Assembly (NCBI RefSeq): GCF_000423705.1
Contig: NZ_AUIM01000004.1
Location: 1 to 64,000 of the forward strand
Reading direction: 5' to 3'
Origin: Stappia stellulata DSM 5886
Lineage (GTDB): Bacteria; Pseudomonadota; Alphaproteobacteria; Rhizobiales; Stappiaceae
Length of the DNA: 64,000 nt
Shown: positions 16,035 through 24,069 of the stretch, in pieces
How positions within the stretch are numbered: the first letter of the stretch is position 1
Layout of the letters: every line of letters starts with the position of its first letter
Position numbers and translations under genes: made by a program
The notes under the pieces: model-generated
Told to the model about the DNA's origin: nothing
Database searches by the model: none
The model's input: the letters and a program-made list of their open reading frames with translations, nothing else

Positions 16035-18095
16035 CTACGGGGCCCTGTTCCAGACCCGAAGCGCGGAGGCTTCCTTCAGGAAATCATCGGCCGACAGGAC
16101 GTCCGTGGACACCACGCCGTCGCCAGGGGTGTCCGGGAGGCCCGCCGCGCTGAGCAACGGCCCCGCGTCGGCGCTGTGGAAAATGTATTTTCCATGCGCC
16201 CAGGCGTCGGCGACCCAGCTTCGGGCCGCGTGCAGTCCACCAAGCTGAGCAGCGCCCTCGGCGCTGACCAGCACGGCGGTCGCGTCGAAGATTACCGACG
16301 GACCGCCGTCGATTTTCTCGTCCGTTGCGGTGGTGGACCCGTCGGAAAGACTGACCGACCCGACGCGTGGGCCGACGAGCATTGGCGTCGCGCCTGCCGC
16401 CTTTGCCGCATCGCTCAGCGTCTTGAGTTCGCCGGCATCTGTTCCATCCGCGATCAGGATGCCCAGCCTGCGACCGGCGAGGCTCTTCGGCCCGTTCTTC
16501 AGGATCGAGAGGGCGGGAGAGGCAGACAAATCCTGACGTGTCGGGATTGCCGGTTCGGCCGGCTCCGGCACGGACATGCCCAGACCGTCGGCGACGGCGT
16601 TGGCAAGATCGTCGTGGATGTTGCAAAGCTGCGACAGGACGCGTGTGCGGATCGCCGGGGTCTCCACCTTCGACAACTCGAAGACCAGGGCGTCGGCCAT
16701 GTGACGTTGTTCGACGTCGGTCTGGCTGATGTAGAACTGTCTCGCCTGGCTGTAGTGATCGGCGAATGTCTCGGAACGCTCGCGAACCTTCGGCCCCGGG
16801 TTTTCCTCCGGAACCGAACGGAATCCACCGTCGGGATCCTCGCGCGGCCCGCCTTCGGCATCGCCCCAGCTGTTCGGTTCGTAGTTGGCGCGGGTCGTCG
16901 GATTGGTCATAGCCATATGCCCGTCCTGCTGCAGCGAGTGCATCGGGCATTTCGGGGCGTTGACCGGAATGTGTGTGAAGTTCGGGCTGCCGAGACGCTT
17001 CAATTGCGTGTCGAGGTAGCTGAAATTGCGGCCCTGCAGCAGTGGGTCGTTGGTGAAGTCGACGCCCGGCACGACGTTGCCGGTGTGGAAGGCGACCTGT
17101 TCTGTCTCGGCGAAGAAATTGTCGACCATCCGGTCGAGCACCAGCCGGCCGACCTTTCGCACCGGCACGTCCTCCTCGGGGATAAGCTTGGTCGCGTCGA
17201 GGATGTCGAAGTCGAACCGGTCCGCGAAATCATCGTCGAACACCTGCAGGCCGAGTTCCCATTCTGGATAATTGCCGGACTGGATGGCGTCCCACAGATC
17301 GCGGCGGTGGAAATCCGGATCGGCGCCGTTGATCGCAAGCGCCTCGGGCCATGTCACGGATTGCAGGCCCTGTTTCGGCTTCCAGTGGAACTTCACGTAA
17401 TGCGATTTGCCCTCGGCATTCACGAAACGGAACGTGTGGACGCCGAAGCCTTCCATGAACCGGAAGGATCGCGGGATGGCCCGGTCGGACATGATCCACA
17501 TCATCATGTGCGCGGCCTCGGGCATCAGCGAGATGAAGTCCCAGAAATTGTCATGGGCGGTCTGTGCTTGCGGAAAGCCGCGATCCGGCTCCTGCTTGGC
17601 GGCGTGGATCAGGTCGGGGAACTTGATCGCGTCCTGGATGAAGAAGACGGGAATGTTGTTGCCGACGATGTCCCAGTTGCCTTCCCGCGTGTAGAGCTTG
17701 ACCGCGAAACCGCGCACGTCGCGGGCAAGGTCTGCCGACCCCTTGTTGCCGGCCACAGTCGAGAAACGGACAAAGGCGGGGGTTTTCTCGCCCTTGCGCT
17801 GAAACAGGTCGGCGCGCGTCAGCTCCGGGATCGGGTCATACGTCTCGAAGTAGCCATGGGCGCCGTAACCGCGAGCATGAACCACGCGTTCGGGAATGCG
17901 TTCATGATCGAAATGGAAAATCTTCTCGCGAAAATGGAAGTCTTCCATGAGCGTGGGGCCGCGTGTGCCCTGTTTCAGGGAATTCTGGTCGTCGGAGACA
18001 GGGATCCCCTGCTGGGTGGTCATCCGTTCCACACCCTCCGAGGCCGTCTGGTGATATTCGCCCCCGCGTCCGGAAGATGTCGTGTCTTTCTGCAT
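16035..18095 (-). CDS. katE: Large-subunit (clade 2) catalase, HPII/KatE type
   Basis: Haem catalase (686 aa) that removes H2O2. The catalase core carries the distal His in [12 protein letters not shown] (His about 73), [11 protein letters not shown] and the proximal-side motif [13 protein letters not shown] with the haem-ligand Tyr. An extra C-terminal flavodoxin/DJ-1-like domain (from about residue 550, [15 protein letters not shown]) identifies the large-subunit clade. ATG 18095 follows GAGGAG and fits the family start; an upstream in-frame extension is unlikely. It lies 149 nt behind the CBS gene, with a strong hairpin between them, so it may have its own promoter. No GGAAC-GTT element was found before it. 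Confidence 0.93.
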   Translation of the reverse strand: MQKDTTSSGRGGEYHQTASEGVERMTTQQGIPVSDDQNSLKQGTRGPTLMEDFHFREKIFHFDHERIPERVVHARGYGAHGYFETYDPIPELTRADLFQRKGEKTPAFVRFSTVAGNKGSADLARDVRGFAVKLYTREGNWDIVGNNIPVFFIQDAIKFPDLIHAAKQEPDRGFPQAQTAHDNFWDFISLMPEAAHMMMWIMSDRAIPRSFRFMEGFGVHTFRFVNAEGKSHYVKFHWKPKQGLQSVTWPEALAINGADPDFHRRDLWDAIQSGNYPEWELGLQVFDDDFADRFDFDILDATKLIPEEDVPVRKVGRLVLDRMVDNFFAETEQVAFHTGNVVPGVDFTNDPLLQGRNFSYLDTQLKRLGSPNFTHIPVNAPKCPMHSLQQDGHMAMTNPTTRANYEPNSWGDAEGGPREDPDGGFRSVPEENPGPKVRERSETFADHYSQARQFYISQTDVEQRHMADALVFELSKVETPAIRTRVLSQLCNIHDDLANAVADGLGMSVPEPAEPAIPTRQDLSASPALSILKNGPKSLAGRRLGILIADGTDAGELKTLSDAAKAAGATPMLVGPRVGSVSLSDGSTTATDEKIDGGPSVIFDATAVLVSAEGAAQLGGLHAARSWVADAWAHGKYIFHSADAGPLLSAAGLPDTPGDGVVSTDVLSADDFLKEASALRVWNRAP

Positions 18096-18187
18096 CTGGG
18101 TGGTGCTCCTCGTTTTCGGTGTCGCCTGGCCGACCCGGGGTCTGTGCAGTGACAGGCCGGCAGCAACCGCTCCGGTGTGTCTCGTGC

Positions 18188-18218
18188 CCCGATGCCGGCT
18201 ACCGCTTCCGGCATCGGG
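18188..18218 (-). terminator. 11-bp perfect hairpin between the CBS gene and katE
   Basis: CCCGATGCCGG (18188-18198) pairs perfectly with CCGGCATCGGG (18208-18218) around a 9-nt loop, 27 nt past the CBS-gene stop. It lacks a T tract. It could end the CBS transcript or separate it from katE. Confidence 0.5.
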
Positions 18219-18244
18219 CGCGCTCATGCGTCACGCGATGACGG

Positions 18245-18652
18245 TCAGACTGAGATTTGCTCGAGGGCGGCGCCTGCTGCGGAGGGATCGCCATGACGCG
18301 ACAGGTCGCCGAGCGAAACGATGCCGACGAGGCGCTTGTCGCGGTTGACGACGGGCAGGCGGCGGACCTGTTGCGCGCCCATGTTCCTTGCGACCTCGGC
18401 CACGGCCTGATCCTCAAAACAATACAGGACCTCCGTCGTCATCGCGTCGCTCACGGGGCTCTCCGCGGATTTTTGCTGCGCCAGTGCGTTGATCACGATG
18501 TCGCGATCCGTAAGGGTGCCGACGAGCCGGCCGCCGTCTCCCACGGGAACGAAACCGCTGTCGATCCGTCGCATCACCCGGGCCGCCTCGCGCAGCGTCT
18601 GTTCGGGAGTGAGTGTCAATGGCCTGGGACTCATGATCTCGTTGACCTGCAT
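18245..18652 (-). CDS. Two-CBS-domain protein
   Basis: A stand-alone CBS pair (135 aa), a cytoplasmic adenosine-nucleotide sensor fold. The first CBS motif starts at VNEIMSPRPLTLTPEQ and contains GRLVGTLTDRDI; the second contains VRRLPVVNRDKRLVGIVSLGDL. No other domain is fused. Such proteins are common in EcfG regulons, and an EcfG-type promoter lies 55 nt upstream. The partner protein is unknown. Confidence 0.88.
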   Translation of the reverse strand: MQVNEIMSPRPLTLTPEQTLREAARVMRRIDSGFVPVGDGGRLVGTLTDRDIVINALAQQKSAESPVSDAMTTEVLYCFEDQAVAEVARNMGAQQVRRLPVVNRDKRLVGIVSLGDLSRHGDPSAAGAALEQISV

Positions 18653-18706
18653 GGAGATCTCCTTCGGTTTCGCGGCGGCAAAAGGCCTTCCGCATCTGTC
18701 CCGTCG

Positions 18707-18731
18707 AACAGCGACAAACCAAAAAGGTTCC
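18707..18731 (-). promoter_or_regulatory. EcfG-type promoter for the CBS gene
   Basis: Minus strand: GGAAC at 18731-18727, a 17-nt spacer and GTT at 18709-18707; the start codon is at 18652. It shares the 188-bp divergent region with the sigma-factor promoter. Confidence 0.66.
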
Positions 18732-18786
18732 CTGTGTCTTCACCGAGATTCCCGGTGCCCGCGGAACTCTCGCGCGACTTGTGCAT

Positions 18787-18812
18787 TGAACAAGCAGGGG
18801 TTTCACCTCGTT
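18787..18812 (+). promoter_or_regulatory. Possible autoregulatory promoter of the ecfG-like gene
   Basis: TGAAC at 18787-18791, a 17-nt spacer and CGTT at 18809-18812. It is one mismatch from the EcfG consensus and lies 28 nt before the GTG start. A second near-match, GGAAC at 18763-18767 with ATT after 17 nt, lies just upstream. Autoregulation is usual for EcfG sigma factors, but both sites are imperfect. Confidence 0.42.
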
Positions 18813-18840
18813 TGCGGGGCAAAAAAAGGAGTGACACGGC

Positions 18841-19380
18841 GTGACCGTAAGGAACGACATCGTCGATCTCATACCGTCCTTGCGCGTTTATGCGTGGGCG
18901 CTCACCCGCCGGCATGAGGATGTCGACGACCTCGTTCAGGCAACGCTCGTGAAGGCGATCGACAAGATCGACAGTTTTCAGCCCGGCAGCAATCTTCGGG
19001 CATGGCTGAAGACGATCATGCGCAACACGTTTCTCAACGATATCGCGAAGATGAAACGGGTCTCGACGGGGTCAGAAGACTGTGTCTCCACGACGCTTTC
19101 CGAGCCCGCGACGCAGGAATGGACCATGCGCGGAGGCGAGTTGATGGAGGCCGTGGCGAAATTGCCGCTGCCCTATCGCGAAACACTCGTGGTTGTCGTG
19201 ATGCTGGGAGAAAGCTACGAGACGGCGGCGGAAATGTTCGGTGTCCAGATCGGCACCATCAAGAGCCGGGTAAACCGGTCGCGGGCCATGGTCGCGCGTG
19301 AACTGGAGGGAGGAAGGGTCACGGAAGAACTGCGCCGGGACGAGCCTTTGCACGGCACGGGCGACATTCGGCCGGTCTGA
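18841..19380 (+). CDS. ecfG: EcfG-like ECF sigma factor of the general stress response
   Basis: RNA polymerase sigma factor (179 aa) with region 2 (DDLVQATLVKAIDKIDSFQPG, about residues 30-50, then LRAWLKTIMRNTFLND) and region 4 (LPLPYRETLVVVVMLGESYETAAEMFGVQIGTIKSRVNRSR). This sequence style is EcfG, the sigma factor released from NepR by phosphorylated PhyR in alphaproteobacteria. The start is GTG 18841, 8 nt after AAGGAG; no ATG fits. A NepR-like gene converges on it, with stop codons 9 nt apart. No PhyR or HWE kinase gene is present in the window. Confidence 0.88.
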   Translation: MTVRNDIVDLIPSLRVYAWALTRRHEDVDDLVQATLVKAIDKIDSFQPGSNLRAWLKTIMRNTFLNDIAKMKRVSTGSEDCVSTTLSEPATQEWTMRGGELMEAVAKLPLPYRETLVVVVMLGESYETAAEMFGVQIGTIKSRVNRSRAMVARELEGGRVTEELRRDEPLHGTGDIRPV

Positions 19381-19389
19381 TCTGCGGGG

Positions 19390-19551
19390 TCAGCGCCGCC
19401 GCTTTTGGCGTTGCTGCAACAAGGTTTCCAGATGATGGGCCAGATCGAGCACGCGGTCGGGAATGTCTTCCTTTCCGATTTCGAAAAGTACCTGCTGAAG
19501 CTGCTCGTCCAGGACATCGTCCTTTCGGCTTGATCCGTTGCTGGATTTCAA
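19390..19551 (-). CDS. nepR: NepR-like anti-sigma factor (TTG start)
   Basis: A 53-residue protein easily missed because it is short and begins with TTG (CAA at 19549-19551), with AGAGGG about 9 nt upstream; a second TTG at 19557 would add two residues. The central part LQQVLFEIGKEDIPDRVLDL matches the NepR helix-1/linker signature (Leu-x-x-hydrophobic, then E-x-I-P-D-R and a Leu-rich second helix), followed by LETLLQQRQKRRR. NepR holds EcfG inactive until PhyR-P binds it. Usually nepR precedes ecfG in one operon; here the two genes converge, which would uncouple their expression. Family call from motif only; no ATG or GTG start is available upstream. Confidence 0.72.
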   Translation of the reverse strand: MKSSNGSSRKDDVLDEQLQQVLFEIGKEDIPDRVLDLAHHLETLLQQRQKRRR

Positions 19552-19557
19552 GGTCAA

Positions 19558-20029
19558 AGCCCTCTTTTTGCACTCTACGAGCGGGTTTCGGCAGTGGATC
19601 TGCGGGGGCTTGCCCCGGTTCGGTCCTGCGGTCTTGCAGGGGGCGTTCCCGGAAGTTCGAAGCGGTCAATTCGCCCGAAAGTGCCGTTCGCCCCGTTACA
19701 CCGCACGGGTTCCGTCTGCGCCTTTTTCTCGCGCGGCGCAACACCCCTTCTTCGGTGCCCGATCCCTTCAATGACTGCAACAGACGCGCGAAAGCTTTGT
19801 TCCAATTCCGCGGTCGCGGGGAGGGGAAGCTCTATCCGCTGCGGGGCTGATCGACGCCCTGGCGGTCGAGCTGGCGTCGCGCGGGGAAGGGCGTGCGACC
19901 GTCGTCCGTCCGCCAACTGCCCGCTCCGACACAAGCCCAAAGGGCGAGGCGAAGCCGGGCAGCCCGCGCGCGTGAGCGGAGAAGGCGACGCCCAGCGCCG
20001 ATGGTTTGCCTGTCTATGTTATCGGCGAT
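19558..20029. other. Intergenic region between nepR and the SDR gene, no convincing gene
   Basis: About 470 bases. It holds an EcfG-like element on the minus strand (19779-19803) that points toward nepR. On the plus strand a stretch at about 19839-19974 reads AAGLIDALAVELASRGEGRA and ends in a stop. This has coding-like composition but no start codon, and may be the tail of a decayed gene. Nothing else is recognised. Confidence 0.4.
19779..19803 (-). promoter_or_regulatory. EcfG-type promoter candidate upstream of nepR
   Basis: Minus strand: GGAAC at 19803-19799, a 17-nt spacer and GTT at 19781-19779. The nearest sensible gene downstream is nepR, with a 5' leader of about 220 nt, longer than for the other elements. 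EcfG control of nepR would give negative feedback. Confidence 0.5.
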
Positions 20030-20884
20030 CTACATCATCGGCATTGCGCCGGCGACCGCGACGGTGGCACCCGATGTGTAGCTCGACAGCGGATCGGCCA
20101 GCATCACATAGGCGGTCGCCAGTTCCGCCGGCTGGGCGGGACGGCCCATCGGCTTGTTCTCGCCGAAATGCGCCACGGAGTCTGCGGGCAGGGTCGCGGG
20201 GATCAGCGGGGTCCAGACAGGTCCCGGGGCGACGCAGTTCACCCGCAGTCCGCGCTCGGCGAGCATTTGCGCCAGTCCCACCGTGAAATTCTGGATGGCG
20301 CCCTTGGTCGTTGCATAGGCGAGCAGGCCGGGATTGGGCTTGTCGGAATTGATCGACGCGGTGTTGATGATCGCGCCGTTTCTTTCCATCAGCGGCGCGG
20401 CGGCCTTGCACAGGTAGAACATCGAATGGAGGTTGGTGCGGAATGTCATTTCCCACTCCTCGTCATCGATGTCTTCCAGCTCCTGGAAATACATCTGGTG
20501 GGCCGCATTGTTGACCAGGAGGTCCAGCCGGCCGAACGCCTCATGCGTGTTGCGCACCAACGCGCGGCAGTGGTCGGCGTCCTGGATGTCGCCCGGCATG
20601 ACGCAGGCGCGTTGTCCCGCCTCTTCCACGAGGGCCCGGGTCACATCCGCTTCCTTGTCTTCTTCAAGATAGGAGATCATCACGTCGGCGCCCTCGCGGG
20701 CATAGGCAAGCGCGACGGCACGGCCGATCCCGCTATCGGCGCCGGTGACGAGAGCCGCCATGCCCTTCAGCTTTCCGGACCCTTTGTAGCTTCGTTCGCC
20801 GTGGTCCGGGCGCGGTTCCATCCTGCCGGTCTCGCCGGGCAACGTCTGCGGCTGTTCGGGGAACGGGGGGCTTGGATAGTGCAT
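20030..20884 (-). CDS. YghA-like short-chain dehydrogenase/reductase
   Basis: An NAD(P)-dependent SDR (284 aa) of the extended YghA type. A 40-residue N-terminal tail (PFPEQPQTLPG) precedes the Rossmann motif TGADSGIGRAVAL. NNAAHQ and the catalytic Ser/Tyr/Lys set (INTAS, YATTKGA) are present. Related genes are recurrent members of stress regulons; the substrate is unknown. ATG 20884 was chosen for the conserved N-terminus, and the EcfG promoter lies 34 nt upstream. Confidence 0.9.
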   Translation of the reverse strand: MHYPSPPFPEQPQTLPGETGRMEPRPDHGERSYKGSGKLKGMAALVTGADSGIGRAVALAYAREGADVMISYLEEDKEADVTRALVEEAGQRACVMPGDIQDADHCRALVRNTHEAFGRLDLLVNNAAHQMYFQELEDIDDEEWEMTFRTNLHSMFYLCKAAAPLMERNGAIINTASINSDKPNPGLLAYATTKGAIQNFTVGLAQMLAERGLRVNCVAPGPVWTPLIPATLPADSVAHFGENKPMGRPAQPAELATAYVMLADPLSSYTSGATVAVAGAMPMM

Positions 20885-20917
20885 TCTTGCGCTCCTTCTG
20901 CATTGCTCGCTCGCGGG

Positions 20918-20942
20918 AACAGCCGGCGCCGACCGATGTTCC
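20918..20942 (-). promoter_or_regulatory. EcfG-type promoter for the SDR gene
   Basis: Minus strand: GGAAC at 20942-20938, a 17-nt spacer and GTT at 20920-20918, 34 nt before the start codon at 20884. One of the cleanest elements in the set. Confidence 0.7.
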
Positions 20943-20977
20943 CGCAAGGGGGAACCGGGCGGGGTGCCCGGTCCCGC

Positions 20978-22351
20978 TCACGCCATGTAGAGGGATTTCA
21001 CATTCACGAATTCCTTCATGCCAAAGCCGCCATGCTCGCGTCCGTAGCCGGAGTTCTTGACCCCGCCGAAGGGCATGTTCGGGAGGGCGAGCTTGTAGGT
21101 GTTGATCGAAACCATCCCGGTGTCGAAATGCTTGGATGCCAGGTCGCGGGCGCGCTGCGTATCCTTGGAAAAAATGCCGCCGCCGAGGCCGTAGTGGCTG
21201 TCGTTGGCGGTCCGCATCGCGTCGTCGTCGTCGCGGGCCCTGATAACCGATGCAACCGGCCCGAACAGCTCGTCGTCATAGGCCGGCTGGCCCGGTTTCA
21301 CGTCGACAAGCACGGTTGGGGTGTAGAAGGCGCCTGTCGCTTCAGGCACCGTTCCGCCGCACAAGGCCCGCGCGCCCTTGGCAATGCTGTCCTCGACCTG
21401 TCCGGCCAGCGTTTCGCGCAGGTCCTTGCGCGCCAACGGGCCGAGGCCGGTGGCCTCATCCGTCGGATCGCCGATTTCGAATGACTTCATGCGCTCGGTA
21501 AAACGCTCCACGAACGCATCGTAATTCGCGTCGGTCACGACGAAGCGCTTGGCATTCACGCATGTCTGGCCGTTGTTGTAGATCCTGCCCGTCGCGCAGC
21601 TCTCGACCGCCACGTCGAGATCGGCATCGTCGAGGATGACGTAGGCATCGTTCGATCCGAGTTCGAGAACCGTCTTCTTCAGGTGCCGTGCGGCCTGTTT
21701 CGCCACAATGCGTCCGGCGGTATCGCTGCCGGTCAGCGTCACGCCGCGCACGCGGGCGCTGGCGATGACCTCAGCCGACTGGTCGTGGTCGATGACCAGA
21801 ACCGTGAAAAGGTTTTTGGGCAGGCCCGCCGCCTCGATCAGATCGCGCAGGTAAAGTCCGCTGCCGGTGCAGTTGGCGGCGTGTTTCAACAAGACACCGT
21901 TTCCCGCCATCAGATTGGCGACCGAATAACGGATCGCCTGATAGCAGGGAAAATTCCAGGGCTGGATGCCGTAAATGACACCGGTCGGAGCATGGGTGAC
22001 GATGCCGGTGCCGCCGGGAATTGCGCGCTCTTCGTCGGCAAGTTCTGCCGGCCCGTTTTCTGCGGTGTAGTCGCAGATCGCGGCGCACAGGTCGATCTCG
22101 TCGCGGCTGTCGCCGATCAGCTTGCCCACCTCCTTGGTCATGAGCGCGGCGAAGTCCTCGCGGTTGTCGCGCAGCGCGCGGCCGATGGCGCTGATTTTCG
22201 CCGCGCGGTCTTCCAGCGAAACGAGGCGCCACGCCTCGAATGCGGCATGACAGTCATCGACGGCCGTCGCGACCTCCTGGTCGCTCATCAACCGGTAGGT
22301 CCCGATCACCTCTTCGGTGGCCGGATTGACTGTGTCGATCTGTCTGGCCAT
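20978..22351 (-). CDS. NAD(P)-dependent aldehyde dehydrogenase (succinate-semialdehyde DH-like)
   Basis: A class 3-like ALDH (457 aa) related to succinate-semialdehyde dehydrogenases such as Sad/GabD. It has PWNFPCYQ (about 141), LTGSDTAGR, the general-base Glu in VLELGSND (about 230), the catalytic Cys in GQTCVNAKRF (Cys 264) and the C-terminal PFGGVKNSGYGRE. ATG 22351 is preceded by GGAGG 5 nt away; an in-frame ATG 12 nt upstream lies inside that ribosome site and is less likely. Its own EcfG-type promoter is 37 nt upstream. Confidence 0.92.
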   Translation of the reverse strand: MARQIDTVNPATEEVIGTYRLMSDQEVATAVDDCHAAFEAWRLVSLEDRAAKISAIGRALRDNREDFAALMTKEVGKLIGDSRDEIDLCAAICDYTAENGPAELADEERAIPGGTGIVTHAPTGVIYGIQPWNFPCYQAIRYSVANLMAGNGVLLKHAANCTGSGLYLRDLIEAAGLPKNLFTVLVIDHDQSAEVIASARVRGVTLTGSDTAGRIVAKQAARHLKKTVLELGSNDAYVILDDADLDVAVESCATGRIYNNGQTCVNAKRFVVTDANYDAFVERFTERMKSFEIGDPTDEATGLGPLARKDLRETLAGQVEDSIAKGARALCGGTVPEATGAFYTPTVLVDVKPGQPAYDDELFGPVASVIRARDDDDAMRTANDSHYGLGGGIFSKDTQRARDLASKHFDTGMVSINTYKLALPNMPFGGVKNSGYGREHGGFGMKEFVNVKSLYMA

Positions 22352-22387
22352 GAATGCCTCCATTGGGTTTTCTGGCGTCACGATCCC

Positions 22388-22413
22388 AACAGTCGGGGCC
22401 GGCACATGGTTCC
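22388..22413 (-). promoter_or_regulatory. EcfG-type promoter for the aldehyde dehydrogenase gene
   Basis: Minus strand: GGAAC at 22413-22409, an 18-nt spacer and GTT at 22390-22388; the start codon is at 22351. Confidence 0.62.
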
Positions 22414-22645
22414 GAATTTCGGCGGCCGTGTTTCTCATCGGTCCGGGAGCGCAGGGCCTCGCCTTGCAGCCGCGCCGGTCATCGGGATCGCTCGCCAGCA
22501 AGACAGTGAGACCCGTGCTGGCCGTCGTTGTCCTGCACAAGGAGAACCGCCCGTTCGCGGACCTCAGGGGAGAACCTGTTCGTCGGTTTGCACATGATGC
22601 TCTATCCTGCTCAGCCGTTGGAGCTTTCGGCAAACCCGGCGCGGT

Positions 22646-22858
22646 TCAGTCTGCTCCGGGAGGATCGGTGAGAACGTCGGATGTCTTGGCCGGGGCGGCG
22701 CCAGCATGTATAGGGTCGCCCTTATCGACCTTGCCCACAATGGTCCGTGCCCAAGGCTCCGCGTTGCCGCGACGCCGGACGGGGTTGTTGATCCGGTGTC
22801 CTTTGCGTCTGACCTGGCCCCGCCAGGAGCCCGAAGGAAGCTTTGATATGGTCGCCGT
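22646..22858 (-). pseudogene. Truncated dusA-type tyrosine integrase (N-terminal arm only, start codon lost)
   Basis: Seventy codons on the minus strand read ATISKLPSGSWRGQVRRKG, then NAEPWARTIVGKVDKGD and a stop. This is the N-terminal arm-binding domain of site-specific tyrosine recombinases (SGSWxxQVRRKG, then an AExWAR-type helix). Integrases of this look begin MATISKLPSG; here the ATG position is ACG (22856-22858). The core-binding and catalytic domains are absent. It sits 130 bp upstream of dusA, the known insertion site of a family of such integrases, and points away from it, so it is probably the scar of a lost or decayed genomic island. Confidence 0.7.
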
Positions 22859-22889
22859 TTCGTGTGATCTAGCCGTTTCGTGTGATCTA
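22854..22889 (+). repeat. Perfect 18-bp tandem direct repeat
   Basis: GCCGTTTCGTGTGATCTA occurs twice without a spacer at 22854-22871 and 22872-22889. It covers the lost start codon of the integrase fragment. It may be an att-site or integrase arm-site remnant, or a replication slip. The rest of the 637-bp gap (22352-22988) holds only the ALDH promoter and the integrase fragment. Confidence 0.85.
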
Positions 22890-22988
22890 TATGTGCAGTG
22901 CGCCATCGGGACGTGGCGAAACGAGGCCTGTCGGGTGGTGAACTGGAGTGCACACGCCATTGCGCCATGAAGTGATGCTGTTGGAAAA

Positions 22989-24023
22989 ATGACGAAATAT
23001 CAGGCACATAAAATCGCCGTTGCCCCGATGATGGAATGGACCGACCCCTATTGCCGGGCGTTCCACCGTGTGCTTACGCGCCATGCGCTTCTCTACACGG
23101 AGATGGTCGCATCGGCGGCCGTCGTGCATGGAGACCGGCAGCGCCTCTTGGGGTTTCGCGATCTGGAGCATCCGGTGGCCTGTCAGCTTGGCGGATCTGA
23201 TCCGCGGCAGCTCGCCGAGGCCGCGCGGATCGTCGAGGATTTCGGGTATGACGAGGTCAATCTCAATGTCGGATGCCCCTCCGACCGCGTTCAGTCGGGT
23301 CGCTTCGGTGCGTGTTTGATGCGCGAGCCGGATCTGGTCGCCGAGAGCGTGGCGGCAATGAAGGCGGTCGTCCGGATCCCGGTGACGGTCAAATGCCGGA
23401 TCGGTGTGGACGACCAGGATCCGGAGGTCGCCCTCGACGCCCTTGCGGATGCGGTGGCAGCCGTAAAGGTCGACGGCCTTTGGGTGCATGCCCGCAAGGC
23501 CTGGCTCAAGGGGCTGTCGCCGAAGGAAAACCGCGACATTCCCCCGCTCGACTACGACCGGGTCCATCGGTTGAAGCAGAGGTTTCCGGATCTCTTCATC
23601 GGGATCAACGGCGGCATCGGATCGCTTGACGAGGCGTCCGCGCAGATGTCGCATGTCGACGGCGTCATGCTCGGTCGCGCCGCCTACCACGACCCATGGC
23701 TGCTTGCCGGCGTCGACAGCCGGTTCCATGGCGCGGTCGACCCCGTCGAAAGCCGTGCCGAGGCGGTTGCCCGCTTCCGGTCGTTCCTCATCGAGCGGCT
23801 GCAGGACGGCGCGCGGGCGAACCAGCTTCTCCGGCATGTGCTCGGGCTTTATCATGGTGTCCCCGGCGCGCGTGCCTGGCGGCGCCGGTTGACGGTCGAT
23901 GCGGTCCGTCCGGGGGCGGGGGTTGAGGTTCTCGATGCGGCCCTGGCGGAGATCGACCAGCTCGGGCTGGACAATTCCCTCGGGCTGGGTCAGTTAGAAC
24001 TCGCAGGGGCGGGCGGTCGCTGA
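22989..24023 (+). CDS. dusA: tRNA-dihydrouridine(20/20a) synthase DusA
   Basis: FMN enzyme (344 aa) that reduces uridine in the tRNA D-loop with NADPH. It has VAPMMEWTDPYCRAFHR at the N-terminus, the catalytic-Cys region GCPSDRVQSGRFGACLM (Cys about 107) and the DusA-specific HARKAWLKGLSPKENRDIPPLDY. INGGIGSLDEA and MLGRAAYHDPWLL close the barrel. Intact and full length, so any past integration at its 5' end has been repaired or has restored the frame. Confidence 0.96.
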   Translation: MTKYQAHKIAVAPMMEWTDPYCRAFHRVLTRHALLYTEMVASAAVVHGDRQRLLGFRDLEHPVACQLGGSDPRQLAEAARIVEDFGYDEVNLNVGCPSDRVQSGRFGACLMREPDLVAESVAAMKAVVRIPVTVKCRIGVDDQDPEVALDALADAVAAVKVDGLWVHARKAWLKGLSPKENRDIPPLDYDRVHRLKQRFPDLFIGINGGIGSLDEASAQMSHVDGVMLGRAAYHDPWLLAGVDSRFHGAVDPVESRAEAVARFRSFLIERLQDGARANQLLRHVLGLYHGVPGARAWRRRLTVDAVRPGAGVEVLDAALAEIDQLGLDNSLGLGQLELAGAGGR

Positions 24024-24069
24024 GCCATATTCCCTTGTCAATTTTCCATCCGCACCTTTGGGGGCTTCC

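Noticed and set aside
18096-18244. EcfG-type promoter for katE
   Set aside because: No GGAAC-17/18-GTT element is present; only a GGAAG sequence inside the hairpin, with no matching -10.
22989-24023. dusA disrupted by an integrated element
   Set aside because: The protein is intact from MTKYQAHKIAVAPMMEWTD to the C-terminus, so only a scar upstream remains.
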